This document shows, piece by piece, positions 1 to 8,321 of a stretch of 34,003 nt of DNA. How positions within the stretch are numbered: the first letter of the stretch is position 1; each line of letters starts with the position of its first letter. The position numbers were made by a program, and so were the translations under genes. The DNA is taken from the NCBI GenBank assembly GCA_938021205.1, contig CALIGI010000050.1:1-34003 (forward strand). The letters are read 5' to 3'. This DNA comes from an uncultured Pseudanabaenaceae cyanobacterium (GTDB lineage Bacteria > Cyanobacteriota > Cyanobacteriia > PCC-9006 > JAAUQQ01). Below the pieces are notes generated by a model. It was not told the DNA's origin. It did not search any database and saw nothing but the letters and a program-made list of their open reading frames with translations.

Positions 1-261
1 CGTCTCGCTAACATTCCTCGTCGTCTGATTATTCAGTGCGTGACGCAGATTGCTGAGGCGGCTAAGAATTTGCCAGCAGAATGGCTGGATGCTGAGATGC
101 AGCAGTCTGTGAAGGCGCTAGGAAATTTGAGAAACATCATTGTCCATGGCTATCTCAGGACGGCAGATGACAGGGTGATCTGGAAGAGTGTGACTGATGA
201 GGCGTTTGAGGAGTTTAGGGCTGCGGTGATGGAATTGTGCGATCGCCACCTCGACTCCTAA
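1..261 (+). CDS. HEPN/HepT-like (DUF86) protein, 3' part
   Basis: The frame is open from the first base of the window, so the 5' end lies outside it; the GTG at 40 is probably internal. The visible 86 residues are helical. They contain the HEPN signature R-x4-H-x-Y (RNIIVHGY), preceded by a segment of the type 'QIAEAAKNLP' seen in HepT-like proteins. In MntA/HepT toxin-antitoxin pairs the HEPN partner is a ribonuclease toxin, or the target of AMPylation by its nucleotidyltransferase antitoxin. The MntA-like partner would normally lie just upstream, outside this window. The gene ends 73 bp before a Uma2-family gene, which fits an accessory island. Family assignment is fairly firm; activity as a toxin is inference. 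Confidence 0.75.
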   Translation, partial: RLANIPRRLIIQCVTQIAEAAKNLPAEWLDAEMQQSVKALGNLRNIIVHGYLRTADDRVIWKSVTDEAFEEFRAAVMELCDRHLDS

Positions 262-334
262 ATCTGTGCGTCTACTCGTGCGAGGAGCCAAAGATAGAGA
301 TACCGTAGAAACGTAAGTGTTGCGCTGAGCTGCC

Positions 335-994
335 ATGGCTGTTGCTATCGCCCCATCCATTCGTTTGCCTCTGAAGTCTCTGTCGCTAACGCCGGGCAGT
401 TGCTTGACGCTGGAAGGCTTGAGCTGGGCTGAGTTTGAGGAAATCCAAGCCGCCTATGATGAGCGAGCTGGTATCCGTGTTGCTTACTGTGATGGAACTT
501 TAGAGCTTGTGTCTCCGCTGCCCGCCCATGAGCGACCCAATCGCGTCATCGCTTATATCGTCACCGCCCTACTCGATGCTCAGGATAGGGACTGGGAAGA
601 CTTTGGGACCAGTACGCTGAAGCGTGAGAAGAAATTAGCAGGGGTTGAGCCAGATACTGAATTTTATATTCAGAATGCAGAGCGGATGCGGGACTGTATG
701 CGCTTTGATCTTGAAGTTGATCCACCGCCAGACTTGGCAATTGAATGTGACTTAACCTCTAAAACGACGCTGGAGGCTTATGAGCGTTTGCAGGTGCCTG
801 AGCTTTGGATTTTGGAAGATGGCGAACTCAGAATTAATTTGTTGGAGGATGGTAGATACAAGCTGTCAACGACGAGCCTTGTTTTCCCAGATGTTGATGT
901 GTGCGCCTTAATTCCTCAGCTTTTGCAAGAAGCATTTGAAATTGGTAGTAGCCGAATGTTGCGTAGTTTGAGAAAGCGTTTAGCTGATGCTTAG
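335..994 (+). CDS. Uma2-family (DUF820) PD-(D/E)XK nuclease-fold protein
   Basis: 219 residues, the usual size for the Uma2/DUF820 family, which is greatly expanded in cyanobacteria and has a restriction-endonuclease-like fold. The family pattern is visible. An N-terminal 'WAEFEEIQAAYDERAGIRVAY' type segment is followed by a helix near 63-85 with PNRVIAYIV. The putative active-site residues are D107 (EPDTEFYI) and the strand D133-x3-E137 (PDLAIECD). The usual Lys after the acidic pair is not obvious, although K143 lies in TSKTT. No substrate is established for most members. The ATG at 335 is the first start of the open frame. The last 8 bp overlap the start of the next gene. The third-codon composition is more AT-rich than in the following permease, consistent with a separate origin. 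Confidence 0.8.
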   Translation: MAVAIAPSIRLPLKSLSLTPGSCLTLEGLSWAEFEEIQAAYDERAGIRVAYCDGTLELVSPLPAHERPNRVIAYIVTALLDAQDRDWEDFGTSTLKREKKLAGVEPDTEFYIQNAERMRDCMRFDLEVDPPPDLAIECDLTSKTTLEAYERLQVPELWILEDGELRINLLEDGRYKLSTTSLVFPDVDVCALIPQLLQEAFEIGSSRMLRSLRKRLADA

Positions 995-1814
995 CCATGA
1001 TGTCCGTACAACTCAATCCCTGATTGCATCTCGCCGCGAGGGCAGCCCGCGCCGCAGCCTCAGCGACATCGCCACCCTCACCACCCGTAACCTCCGCCTC
1101 GACCTGCGCAACCCCGGCGTCACCATCGGCAACACCCTCTTTCCCATCTCCCTGCTGCTGATCTTCACCGCCAGCTTTGCCAAAGTCGTTGACCCCAACG
1201 GCACCTACGCCGACTACGCCCAATTCCTCGTTCCCCTCAATGTCCTCCAGGGACTACTGTTCGGCTCCGTCAACGTCGGCACTGCATTCTACGAAGACCT
1301 GGAAGGCGGCATGGATGCTCGCCTGCGCACCCTGCCCATCGCCCGCTCCGCTGCCCTGGTTGCTCGTATCATCGCCAGTGCTGGCCGCTTCTTTATTCAG
1401 GTGGTGCTGATTACCCTGGTGGGAATGCTCCTGGGCTTTCGCTTGGCTGGAGGGCCGCTGTTTGCCCTGGCATTTTTGTTGGTGCCGGTGATGTTTGTCA
1501 GTGCTTTTGCCTGTATCGCTGTTTTCTTGGCATTGCGGGTGAGTGCGCCGGAATCAATCAATGTGGCGATGACGCCTTGGTTGCTGCCCCTGACGTTTTT
1601 GAGTGTGGGCTATGTGCCGCTGGAGGGCTTTCCGGCTTGGTTACAGCCAGTGGTGGCGGTGAATCCGGTGTCCACGGCGTCCCAGACGATGCGGGGCTTG
1701 GCGACGGGGACTTTGGATGTTGGGAATTTGGGCTTGATGCTGGGCTGGTTGGGCGCGATCGCGCTCATCTTCGGCACCCTAGCCACCCACGCCTACGCCC
1801 GTCGGAGTGCCTAA
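987..1814 (+). CDS. ABC-2 type transporter permease (DrrB-like)
   Basis: 275 residues with about six hydrophobic segments: near 48-68, 83-103, 130-150, 158-185, 195-215 and 245-268. It has the ABC-2 permease layout, including the 'EDLEGGMDARLRTLPIARSA' loop of DrrB/NodJ-type drug or polysaccharide exporters, in which a permease dimer works with a separate ATPase. The ATG at 987 overlaps the end of the Uma2 gene by 8 bp. It is the only good start before the conserved region, but the first 20-25 residues look non-conserved. No ATPase gene lies next to it in this window, whereas these permeases usually follow theirs directly, so the HEPN and Uma2 genes may have been inserted between the two. Codon third positions switch from C-rich to G-rich about halfway through the gene. 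Confidence 0.85.
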   Translation: MLSHDVRTTQSLIASRREGSPRRSLSDIATLTTRNLRLDLRNPGVTIGNTLFPISLLLIFTASFAKVVDPNGTYADYAQFLVPLNVLQGLLFGSVNVGTAFYEDLEGGMDARLRTLPIARSAALVARIIASAGRFFIQVVLITLVGMLLGFRLAGGPLFALAFLLVPVMFVSAFACIAVFLALRVSAPESINVAMTPWLLPLTFLSVGYVPLEGFPAWLQPVVAVNPVSTASQTMRGLATGTLDVGNLGLMLGWLGAIALIFGTLATHAYARRSA

Positions 1815-1892
1815 TTGCTCGAACCAGCCTGAGAAGTAATCCTGACTGGCCCAAGCTTCGCTAGGATCAAAGCAACTTGCTTCCGGTCCCCC

Positions 1893-3275
1893 ATGCTCCA
1901 GTCCCTCACTGCCGACCAGCTCACCGCCCTACACGCTCGGCGTAAGTGCCTCACCAGTCTCGTCGATTTTCCTGTGCTGCTCTGGTCTGGCGGCAGTCCC
2001 TCACGCAATTTCCCCGCCAACCGCTACCCCTTTCGCGCCAGTAGCCATTTCCTGTTTTTTGCAGGCATTCCCATCGTCAATGCGGTGATTCGGTTGGAAG
2101 GCGACAGATTAGACCTTTTTATGGACGAGCCGGGACCGGGAGCCGCCCTCTGGCATGGACCGGAGCCCACTCGTGATGAGCTAGCAGACACCATCGGAGC
2201 TGATAGTGCGTTTCCCCTAGCAGCCCTGGCGGATAAAGCTGAAGGCGCGGCAACGTTGGCCGTGCAGTCCCCCAACGCTGGGCATCGTCAAGCGGATATT
2301 CTGGGTCGAACGGTTGCCCAGCCAACCCAAGCGAATGGCATTGATGGTCAGCTCGTGCGCGCCTTGGTTCAAGCTCGCCTTACCCAGGACGAAGCGAGCC
2401 TGGAAGAAATGCGCCGTGCTGTCGATGTCTCCATTGCCGCCCATGAATTTGGCATGGCAGCCACCGCCTATGCGGAAACTGAGGCGGAGGTGCGATCGGC
2501 TATGGAGGGCGTGCTTCTAGGCCACAACATGACCATGGCCTACAACAGTATCGTCACCGTCCATGGCGAAGTGCTGCACAACGAGGTCTACCACCACCCC
2601 TTGGCTCCAGCGGATCTGCTCCTCGCTGATGTGGGAGCTGAAACTCAGTCAGGTTGGGCGGCTGACATTACTCGCACTTGGCCTGTGAGCGGCAAGTTTT
2701 CCTCGACCCAACGAGACCTTTATGACGTGACCCTTGCAGCCCATGACGCTTGCATTGCAGCGGTTAAGCCTGGTGTTGAGTACCAAGATATTCATCTTTT
2801 GGCCTGTGAGAAAATCGCCGCAGGATTGGTGGACTTAGGCATTCTCAAGGGCAAGGCTGAGGATTTGGTTGATCAGGATGCTCATACCCTGTTCTTTCCC
2901 CATGGGGTGGGGCATTTGCTGGGTCTGGATGTGCATGATATGGAGGATTTGGGGGACTTGGCAGGGTATGCGGAAGGAAGGGAGAGGAGCGATCGCTTTG
3001 GCCTCGGCTACCTCCGCCTCAACCGCCCCTTGCAAACCGGCATGGTCGTCACCATTGAACCCGGCTTCTACCAAGTCCCCGCCCTGCTCCACAACCCAGC
3101 CCTGCGCGAGAAATACGTCGAGGCCGTCAACTGGGAACGCCTGGCAGATTTTGCCGACGTGCGAGGCATTCGCATCGAAGACGATGTGCTCGTGACCGAG
3201 ACCGGTGCAGAAGTGCTGACGGCGAACTTGCCCTGTGAAGCTGAGGCTATTGAGGCCTTGGTGGCGGGGACCTAA
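1893..3275 (+). CDS. pepP: M24 family Xaa-Pro aminopeptidase (aminopeptidase P)
   Basis: 460 residues. The enzyme removes N-terminal residues that precede proline and uses two Mn2+ ions in the pita-bread fold. The N-terminal AMP_N domain (about 10-150) contains the 'RYPFRASSHFLFFAG' type block. The catalytic M24 domain (about 165-450) shows all five metal ligands in order: D246 (LLADVGAE), D258 (AADITRTW), H341 (HGVGH), E389 (TIEPG) and E429 (RIEDD). H337 and H348 (LDVHDM) fit the other conserved histidines. Length and order match bacterial PepP. The ATG at 1893 follows a 78-bp gap after the permease. The last third changes abruptly from G-rich to C-rich codons at the HIP1 site at 2989. The enzyme is probably cytoplasmic, since no signal peptide is seen. 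Confidence 0.92.
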   Translation: MLQSLTADQLTALHARRKCLTSLVDFPVLLWSGGSPSRNFPANRYPFRASSHFLFFAGIPIVNAVIRLEGDRLDLFMDEPGPGAALWHGPEPTRDELADTIGADSAFPLAALADKAEGAATLAVQSPNAGHRQADILGRTVAQPTQANGIDGQLVRALVQARLTQDEASLEEMRRAVDVSIAAHEFGMAATAYAETEAEVRSAMEGVLLGHNMTMAYNSIVTVHGEVLHNEVYHHPLAPADLLLADVGAETQSGWAADITRTWPVSGKFSSTQRDLYDVTLAAHDACIAAVKPGVEYQDIHLLACEKIAAGLVDLGILKGKAEDLVDQDAHTLFFPHGVGHLLGLDVHDMEDLGDLAGYAEGRERSDRFGLGYLRLNRPLQTGMVVTIEPGFYQVPALLHNPALREKYVEAVNWERLADFADVRGIRIEDDVLVTETGAEVLTANLPCEAEAIEALVAGT

Positions 3276-3382
3276 GCCGCTTCCTGGGCTGAGTCAAATG
3301 AAGCCTGCCGAAGATAGCCAACCCCATGGGAAAATCAGACTTTGCGTTTCCTTGTTTGAACGTTTGCCTGCGCTCCTAACCT

Positions 3383-4042
3383 ATGACATCTCCCAACAGT
3401 GCCCTCTCCACCTACAAGCAGCGTGAGCCTGCGGTTTCTCTGGCGCTCTACCACGCCTTGAAATGGGGGGCCGTTGCGCCGTTGCTCCACGGTTACTTTA
3501 ATGGCCGGGTCTACGGTCAAGAAAACGTGCCGAAGCAGGGGCCATTTTTGGCGGTGGGTAACCATGCCAGTGACTTTGACCCACCCTTTTTGTCTTGCGC
3601 CATGGGTCGACCCATTGCCTTCATGGCCAAGGAACAGCTGTTCAATGTGCCATTGCTTAGCACAGGTATTCGCCTCTATGGTGCCTACCCTGTGCGTCGA
3701 GGCGAGTCGGACCGCAAGGCTCTGCGTAGCGCCATGGAGTATCTAGAAAACGGTTGGGGAGCTGGGCTATTCATTGGGGGCACTCGAACCGCCGATGGCC
3801 GAATCCATAAGCCCCAGATGGGAGCGGCCTGGATCGCCGCCAAAATGCAGGTACCTCTAGTGCCCGTCAGCATCTGGGGCAATCACAACATTCGAGGCAA
3901 AGTTGGCTTTCGTCAGGTGCCTATTACCATTCGTATCGGCGAGCTGATTGATCCTCCGGCTTCCACGAAGCGCCCGCGAGTTGAAGCCACTACCCAGCAA
4001 TGTGTGGGGGTGATTCATACGTTGCATGATTTGGGCCGCTAG
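3383..4042 (+). CDS. PlsC-type lysophospholipid acyltransferase, atypical EGTR motif
   Basis: 219 residues of the PlsC/LPLAT family, which acylates lysophosphatidate to phosphatidate in membrane lipid synthesis. Motif I is intact, HX4D at H61-D66 (NHASDFDP). Motif II fits 'GIRLYGAYPVRRGESDRKAL' near 95-114. Motif III, usually FPEGTR, reads FIGGTR at 130-135, so the Glu position is Gly132; the following 'TADGRIHKPQMGAAW' is normal. A hydrophobic N-terminal segment would tether the protein to the membrane. I recall similar 'GGTRT' forms in cyanobacterial paralogues, so this is more likely a subfamily trait than an inactivating mutation. A second, more canonical PlsC follows 264 bp downstream on the same strand. 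Which lysolipid it uses cannot be read from sequence. Confidence 0.85.
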   Translation: MTSPNSALSTYKQREPAVSLALYHALKWGAVAPLLHGYFNGRVYGQENVPKQGPFLAVGNHASDFDPPFLSCAMGRPIAFMAKEQLFNVPLLSTGIRLYGAYPVRRGESDRKALRSAMEYLENGWGAGLFIGGTRTADGRIHKPQMGAAWIAAKMQVPLVPVSIWGNHNIRGKVGFRQVPITIRIGELIDPPASTKRPRVEATTQQCVGVIHTLHDLGR

Positions 4043-4306
4043 CCCCCAGGTCAGAGCCAACTTCCGACGGCATGGGTCACCTTTGCTCTAAGAACCAAAA
4101 CCTTTTACCCTAAGCTCCGTCCAACGGTGTGGGTTCTGTTCGATGGTGGGGCCGATTCGTTGTGGGCTTAGTCTTTGCCAATGGAAGAACTGTCCAGTGA
4201 GGCAGACACCTTGACCAGGCAGGCTTTACAGTGACATTAAGTTTGATGGCTGGATCTTGTTTGAGTTCCCGACTATCGGCATGGTCCCCGCTCTACCCTT
4301 GTTTTG

Positions 4307-5077
4307 ATGACACCTTCCGCCGTTCTCGCTCGCGGCGATTCCTCCGGAAGCTTGCGTAGCAATCGCGCTCAATCTATGGCTAAAGATAACGAGTTCACGC
4401 CCTATATTTCGCCCTGGCTTTCAGCACTTGTGTACCGCTTTGGCAAGTCTTTGTTCTTGCCCTACTACTTCAAGTCGGTGACGGTTCAGGGGCAAGAAAA
4501 TATGCCAACTGAGGGGGCGGTGATTTTGGCTCCCATGCACCGCTCCCGTTGGGATGCCTTCATGGTGCCGAATGTGGGGGGAAGACTCGTAATCGGTCGG
4601 GAAGTTTACTTCATGGTCACGACCGATGAGATGAAGAGCATTCAAGGCTGGGTGATTCGTCGCATGGGCGGCTTTCCGGTCAATACTAAGAAGCCTAGTC
4701 GGGACAGCTTACGTAATGCCATTAACCTGCTGAAGGCAGAGAAGTCGATGGCGATTTTCCCTGAGGGCAATATTTTTAAAGATGGGACCGTGCATCGTCT
4801 TAAGGCGGGTTTGTCTCGCATGGCGATGCAGGCGGCGAGCGATGACCTCAATGTCAAAATTGTGCCCATTGGTCTGTATTACGACCAGCCCGATGTGCCT
4901 TGGGGAACCAATGCCATTATTCGCGTGGGCAAGCCCTTAGAAACCGATAGCTACAAAAAACTATCGGGGCGTGAAGCGGCGAAGCAGTTGAATCAGGATT
5001 TAACAGGCGTTCTGGAAGTCTTTCAGGCAGATTTTAATGCCGCTGCGGGTGTGGAACCCACAGGCGAAACCGCCTAA
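4307..5077 (+). CDS. plsC: 1-acyl-sn-glycerol-3-phosphate acyltransferase (PlsC family)
   Basis: About 256 residues from the ATG at 4307. HX4D is at H78-D83 (HRSRWD), the 'RRMGGFPVNTKKPSRDSL' block is near 118-135, and motif III is FPEGN at 151-155, with the Glu that the upstream paralogue lacks. The protein acylates the sn-2 position of lysophosphatidate. The conserved part begins with 'AKDNEFTPYISPW', so the ATG at 4376 (giving 233 residues) is the more likely biological start; a TTG at 4304 is also in frame. None of these has a clear Shine-Dalgarno. The gene is followed by two inverted-repeat elements and then by the convergent protease gene. The two PlsC proteins differ throughout, so this is not a recent duplication. 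Confidence 0.88.
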   Translation: MTPSAVLARGDSSGSLRSNRAQSMAKDNEFTPYISPWLSALVYRFGKSLFLPYYFKSVTVQGQENMPTEGAVILAPMHRSRWDAFMVPNVGGRLVIGREVYFMVTTDEMKSIQGWVIRRMGGFPVNTKKPSRDSLRNAINLLKAEKSMAIFPEGNIFKDGTVHRLKAGLSRMAMQAASDDLNVKIVPIGLYYDQPDVPWGTNAIIRVGKPLETDSYKKLSGREAAKQLNQDLTGVLEVFQADFNAAAGVEPTGETA

Positions 5078-5096
5078 CCCCAGCGCATTGGAACGG

Positions 5097-5166
5097 TAGG
5101 GGCGAAGCATTTCGTATTTGGGTGGATACCCCATCCATGGTCTATCGTCGAAATGCTTCGCCCCTA
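5097..5166. repeat. Inverted-repeat element, copy 1
   Basis: Perfect 18-bp arms lie at 5097-5114 (TAGGGGCGAAGCATTTCG) and 5149-5166, around a 34-bp centre. The element sits just after plsC, in the gap between convergent genes. The arm sequence resembles a GGGGCGAAGCATTT-type palindromic repeat that I recall as dispersed in several cyanobacterial genomes. It could act as a bidirectional terminator when transcribed. It is related to the copy at 5196-5260. Confidence 0.8.
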
Positions 5167-5195
5167 GCCTTATGCCCCACCCATGCACGCAAGCC

Positions 5196-5260
5196 GGGCA
5201 AAGCATTTCGTTTTTGAATGGTTGGAGCTGCGTCAAATCTATTGTCGAAATGCTTTGCCC
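5196..5260. repeat. Inverted-repeat element, copy 2
   Basis: 15-bp perfect arms (GGGCAAAGCATTTCG at 5196-5210 and its complement at 5246-5260) surround 35 bp. Compared with copy 1, each arm carries a compensating change: GCGAAGC becomes GCAAAGC on the left and GCTTCGC becomes GCTTTGC on the right, so pairing is kept. The inner flanks are also alike (CTATCGTCG and CTATTGTCG). Confidence 0.75.
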
Positions 5261-5298
5261 CTACCGTGGACTGATTATAGGTTTGGGGCATCGGGGAC

Positions 5299-7446
5299 CT
5301 AGATACCTAGGGTTAATTGCCAGCCCTTGAGTTGCCCGTTGTGCGTGGCGGCGTAGTCTTTGATTTCCAGTTGCCAGAGGCCCTGGGCGGGGCGCTGCAT
5401 GATGCGCTTAAGCAGGGGCGTGGTTTGGACGTCGTAGGTGGCTTGGAGCTGGGTGCGCCGACCGAGGGTGCGGTTTTGCAGCAGGATTTTGTCTTGATTG
5501 GGGGAGACGAGGTAAACCTCTAGGTCGCCGAGGTAGCCATGTTCGAGGTTGATGGCGATCGCCAGGGTCTTGACCAATCCCCCCTGACTCACCCGTAAAG
5601 CCGATAGCGTCGTACTGGCATCCTTCAGCGCTACAACCTGATTGCTCGCCACCTTGTATTCCTGCTGAGGCTTCGCAGGCCCCTGGGCGGACTGCTGCAC
5701 CTGCTGAACGGCCTTTGCGGCATTGACCTTGCCGTAACCAAACCACTGGGAATGGCCGTTGGCTTCGTAGGTGCCAAAGTTAACTTTGAACTGGGGGTCT
5801 ACATCGCGATCAATCACCTTGTCGGCGCTGTTCTTGAGAATGCGCTTGACCTCGGCAGTGCTGAGGTTGGGATTGGCGGAGAGCATTAGGCCAATGACCC
5901 CGGCGACAACGGGGCAGGCCGAGGAGGTGCCGCCAAAGGCATCGGTGAAGTTGTCAGTGCTGTATCCCTGGGGGCCGGTGCGATCCGTCGTAATCACGGT
6001 GGCACCGGGGAGGCGGTAGTTGTATTTGGGCGGGACTTCGATATAGCCCGTTTCTTCTAGCCAAATGGCTGGGGGAGCATTGTTGCTGGGGGCACTGATG
6101 AATAGCTCATTGCCCCAGTTGCTGTAGGCGGCTTTTTTGTTCTGGCTGGTACAGGCCCCGACGGTAATGACGTCGGGGTGGACGGCAAAGCCATTCAGCC
6201 AGGTGGTAACCCCCGTGAGCACTCGCTTGGGCCAGCCTTGCTCCTCTACGGTGCTATTGAGGGGACGGTTGAAGTTGCCTGCGGCGAAGGTAATCAAGCA
6301 GCCCTTTCCGTTGCGGCCTTTAGTGGCGGCGCGGGTGATAGCAGCACGCTGGCGTAGGGAGAGAGGAAAACGCACGGCTCCCGCACCCCAGCTACAGCAA
6401 ATCACCGAGGCACCATTGTCTGAGGCCCAGTTGAATACGGCTTCGACGGATTGGTCGTCCAGGAAGCCCGTGGTGCGGATGGGCATCAGGGCACAGCCGG
6501 GAGCCACACCAACGATGCCGGTGCCAGTTTCTTCGGCCACAGCGACACCAGCAACAGCGGTGCCGTGGTTATCGGCTTCGCCGCCGGGGAGAGGCGTGAA
6601 GTCGCGGTCATAGAGGTCGCGGGGGGCGACGACTTTGCCCGCACCTTGGAAGTCGGGGTGGCTGATGTCGATCGCATCATCGGCCACGGCAATCACCACG
6701 GAGCGATCGCCCCTGGTAATATCCCAAGCCTGCTCTGCCGCGATGTGGGAATTGATCGATAGATCGCGACCGCTGCCGCTGTGGTTGAGATACCACTGCT
6801 GGGGATAGAGCGTGTCCTTAGGCCGATAGCTGGATTGGCTCGGGACGACCACATTGGCTTCGGCTAGGAGCACGTCTGGCAGGGCCATGAGCCGATTGGC
6901 CAGCTTAACCGGATTTTCCTGGGCAGTCTTGCCCACGCGAAAAATATAGGTGTTCTCTAAGCCTTCCACAGGCTTGTCATAAATAAGGCCGAGAGCAGCC
7001 GTCGTGGTTTGGCTGAGGGCAGGGGTGAGGGCCTGCTCAAACTGCACGGTGATCTCGTCTGTGAGGTAGACCCGAGCTTTGGGATCGTTGTGGAGGTTGT
7101 AGACGTGGCTGACGTAGCGGGTATCTGAGGAGTTACGCGCCTGGGCCATGGTCTCTTCTAGAGCCGTTGGAGAGACTTGGAACTCTTGGAAGGCTTTTCC
7201 GGGGATGGGGAGGCGTTCAATGATGGGTAGATTACGCAGGAGCTGCTCTAGCCCAGCGCTATGGCGATAGTTAGCGGCGGCAGAGTCTGGGTCCTGCTGG
7301 GGCGCGACGGTGAAGCGATCGCTGGACTTGCGCAGAACCAATTCCTCACCGCCCCGTTGCAAAATTAGCCCCTCACGACCCCGAGGAACCCCACCAAAAG
7401 GTGGGGCCTGGGGGCTGGGATCAAGGGGATCAGAAGCAGAGTTCAT
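5299..7446 (-). CDS. Subtilisin-family (S8) serine protease with C-terminal P-domain (PrcA-like)
   Basis: About 715 residues from the ATG at 7446; a TTG at 7467 would add seven. The order is a pro-region of about 1-205, which includes 'EELVLRKSSDRFTV' and a stretch resembling the cyanobacterial calcium-dependent protease PrcA, then the S8 catalytic domain (about 215-585) and a P/homoB domain (about 618-715). Triad in ATG numbering: D256 (VADDAID), H294 (DNHGTAVAG), S508 (GGTSSACP), with oxyanion Asn391 (FAAGNFN). The Gly of the usual DTG motif is Ala. There is no signal peptide or membrane anchor, so the protein would be cytoplasmic or leave by another route. P-domains assist folding and calcium-dependent activity in proprotein convertases. 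The specific substrate is unknown. Confidence 0.9.
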   Translation of the reverse strand: MNSASDPLDPSPQAPPFGGVPRGREGLILQRGGEELVLRKSSDRFTVAPQQDPDSAAANYRHSAGLEQLLRNLPIIERLPIPGKAFQEFQVSPTALEETMAQARNSSDTRYVSHVYNLHNDPKARVYLTDEITVQFEQALTPALSQTTTAALGLIYDKPVEGLENTYIFRVGKTAQENPVKLANRLMALPDVLLAEANVVVPSQSSYRPKDTLYPQQWYLNHSGSGRDLSINSHIAAEQAWDITRGDRSVVIAVADDAIDISHPDFQGAGKVVAPRDLYDRDFTPLPGGEADNHGTAVAGVAVAEETGTGIVGVAPGCALMPIRTTGFLDDQSVEAVFNWASDNGASVICCSWGAGAVRFPLSLRQRAAITRAATKGRNGKGCLITFAAGNFNRPLNSTVEEQGWPKRVLTGVTTWLNGFAVHPDVITVGACTSQNKKAAYSNWGNELFISAPSNNAPPAIWLEETGYIEVPPKYNYRLPGATVITTDRTGPQGYSTDNFTDAFGGTSSACPVVAGVIGLMLSANPNLSTAEVKRILKNSADKVIDRDVDPQFKVNFGTYEANGHSQWFGYGKVNAAKAVQQVQQSAQGPAKPQQEYKVASNQVVALKDASTTLSALRVSQGGLVKTLAIAINLEHGYLGDLEVYLVSPNQDKILLQNRTLGRRTQLQATYDVQTTPLLKRIMQRPAQGLWQLEIKDYAATHNGQLKGWQLTLGI

Positions 7447-7722
7447 CGGTGTAAAATACCTTGACAACTGATTTTCGCCGGATTAAGACAAAGGCGGTCT
7501 GGACTTGCTAGGAGTTTGGTTCAGCTTTTTTGACCGAGACTGGGATCAACCTAGCTCGACCAAATGAAGCTTGGGCGAAACTTATTCGCAGCCGCCATAG
7601 TCTTTATAGCTACGGTGGCTGAGGCCTCGCGGCCTTAAGCTATAGCGCTAGCGCTACGATAGTTTAGCTACAAATATTCCCGCGCGGCCATTCAATTCGA
7701 ACCCTTGTCTTTTTGTTGCACT
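7447..7722. other. Divergent intergenic region with nested palindromes
   Basis: The region separates the minus-strand protease from the plus-strand exported protein, so it must hold both promoters. I could not pick convincing -35/-10 pairs. It contains several short palindromes: a perfect 14-bp TAGCGCTAGCGCTA at 7643-7656, GAGGCCTC at 7621-7628, and a GCCATAG/CTACGGTGGC-type imperfect hairpin just before. No gene was seen. Confidence 0.5.
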
Positions 7723-8304
7723 ATGCCTCTTGTCTCCTCGTCCGTTTTTCGTTACAGCTTTGTGGCCTCCTTGGCTGCGGCAACTTTGCTTCCCAGCCTT
7801 GTTCTGGGCCAATCTGCCCAGGCTAAGCTGCCCCCCGCAGTTGGCGAAGTCATCATTGCTCAGGATACGGACCTGCGCCCCCTAGCCCAGGGCGATAGCT
7901 TGATGAGCATTGACGGCGGTAAGCGGCTGATGGCCGAGGCCAATGCAGCAGTCTCTGCCCAAGACTATCCTTTGGCCTTAAATAAGCTCAAGAGTGCCCG
8001 CCAGGTGTTCAACCAAATCTCTAACTTCTATCAAGAGATCGCCGGGTCTTTCACAGGGGTCGATAGTCGAGTGGCACGTAGCCAGCGTGATAAAGCGGTG
8101 GAAGCAGCCCAATTTCGAGATGAGTCCACTTACCAGCTTGCCCTGGTCCACCGTGCTCAAAATGAACCCGATCTTGCGGTGCCTCTCTTAGTGCAGATTG
8201 TGCGCAGCCAAAATCCTACCCAGGATTTAGGTCAGCGGGCTTACCAACAGCTATTTGAATTAGGGTTTGTGGATGTGGAATACCCACGCCAGGGGCAGTC
8301 ATAG
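7723..8304 (+). CDS. Exported helical protein of unknown function
   Basis: 193 residues from the ATG at 7723; an upstream TTG at 7705 would add six. The first 30 or so residues form a Sec signal peptide: basic Arg, then a hydrophobic run 'YSFVASLAAATLLPSLVLG', with likely cleavage after AQA. The mature part is helical and rich in Ala, Gln and Leu. It has two tetratricopeptide-like helix pairs ('GKRLMAEANAAVSAQDYPLALNKLKSAR' type, then 'DESTYQLALVHRAQNEPDLAVPLLVQI' type), which suggests a TPR-like scaffold in the periplasm or thylakoid lumen. No catalytic motif is evident. I do not recognise the family. It is followed by a MITE-like element and a convergent phosphatase gene. Confidence 0.7.
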   Translation: MPLVSSSVFRYSFVASLAAATLLPSLVLGQSAQAKLPPAVGEVIIAQDTDLRPLAQGDSLMSIDGGKRLMAEANAAVSAQDYPLALNKLKSARQVFNQISNFYQEIAGSFTGVDSRVARSQRDKAVEAAQFRDESTYQLALVHRAQNEPDLAVPLLVQIVRSQNPTQDLGQRAYQQLFELGFVDVEYPRQGQS

Positions 8305-8321
8305 GTTTTACTGCGAGCTTA

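Noticed and set aside
834..1223. Minus-strand frame of 129 codons opposite the Uma2 and permease genes
   Set aside because: It overlaps the end of one well-supported gene and the start of another, and its Gly/Ala/Val-rich product is the complement of GC-rich coding sequence.
6137..6613. 158-codon plus-strand frame inside the protease gene
   Set aside because: It lies wholly antisense to the S8 catalytic domain whose triad is intact; the product is a low-complexity shadow.
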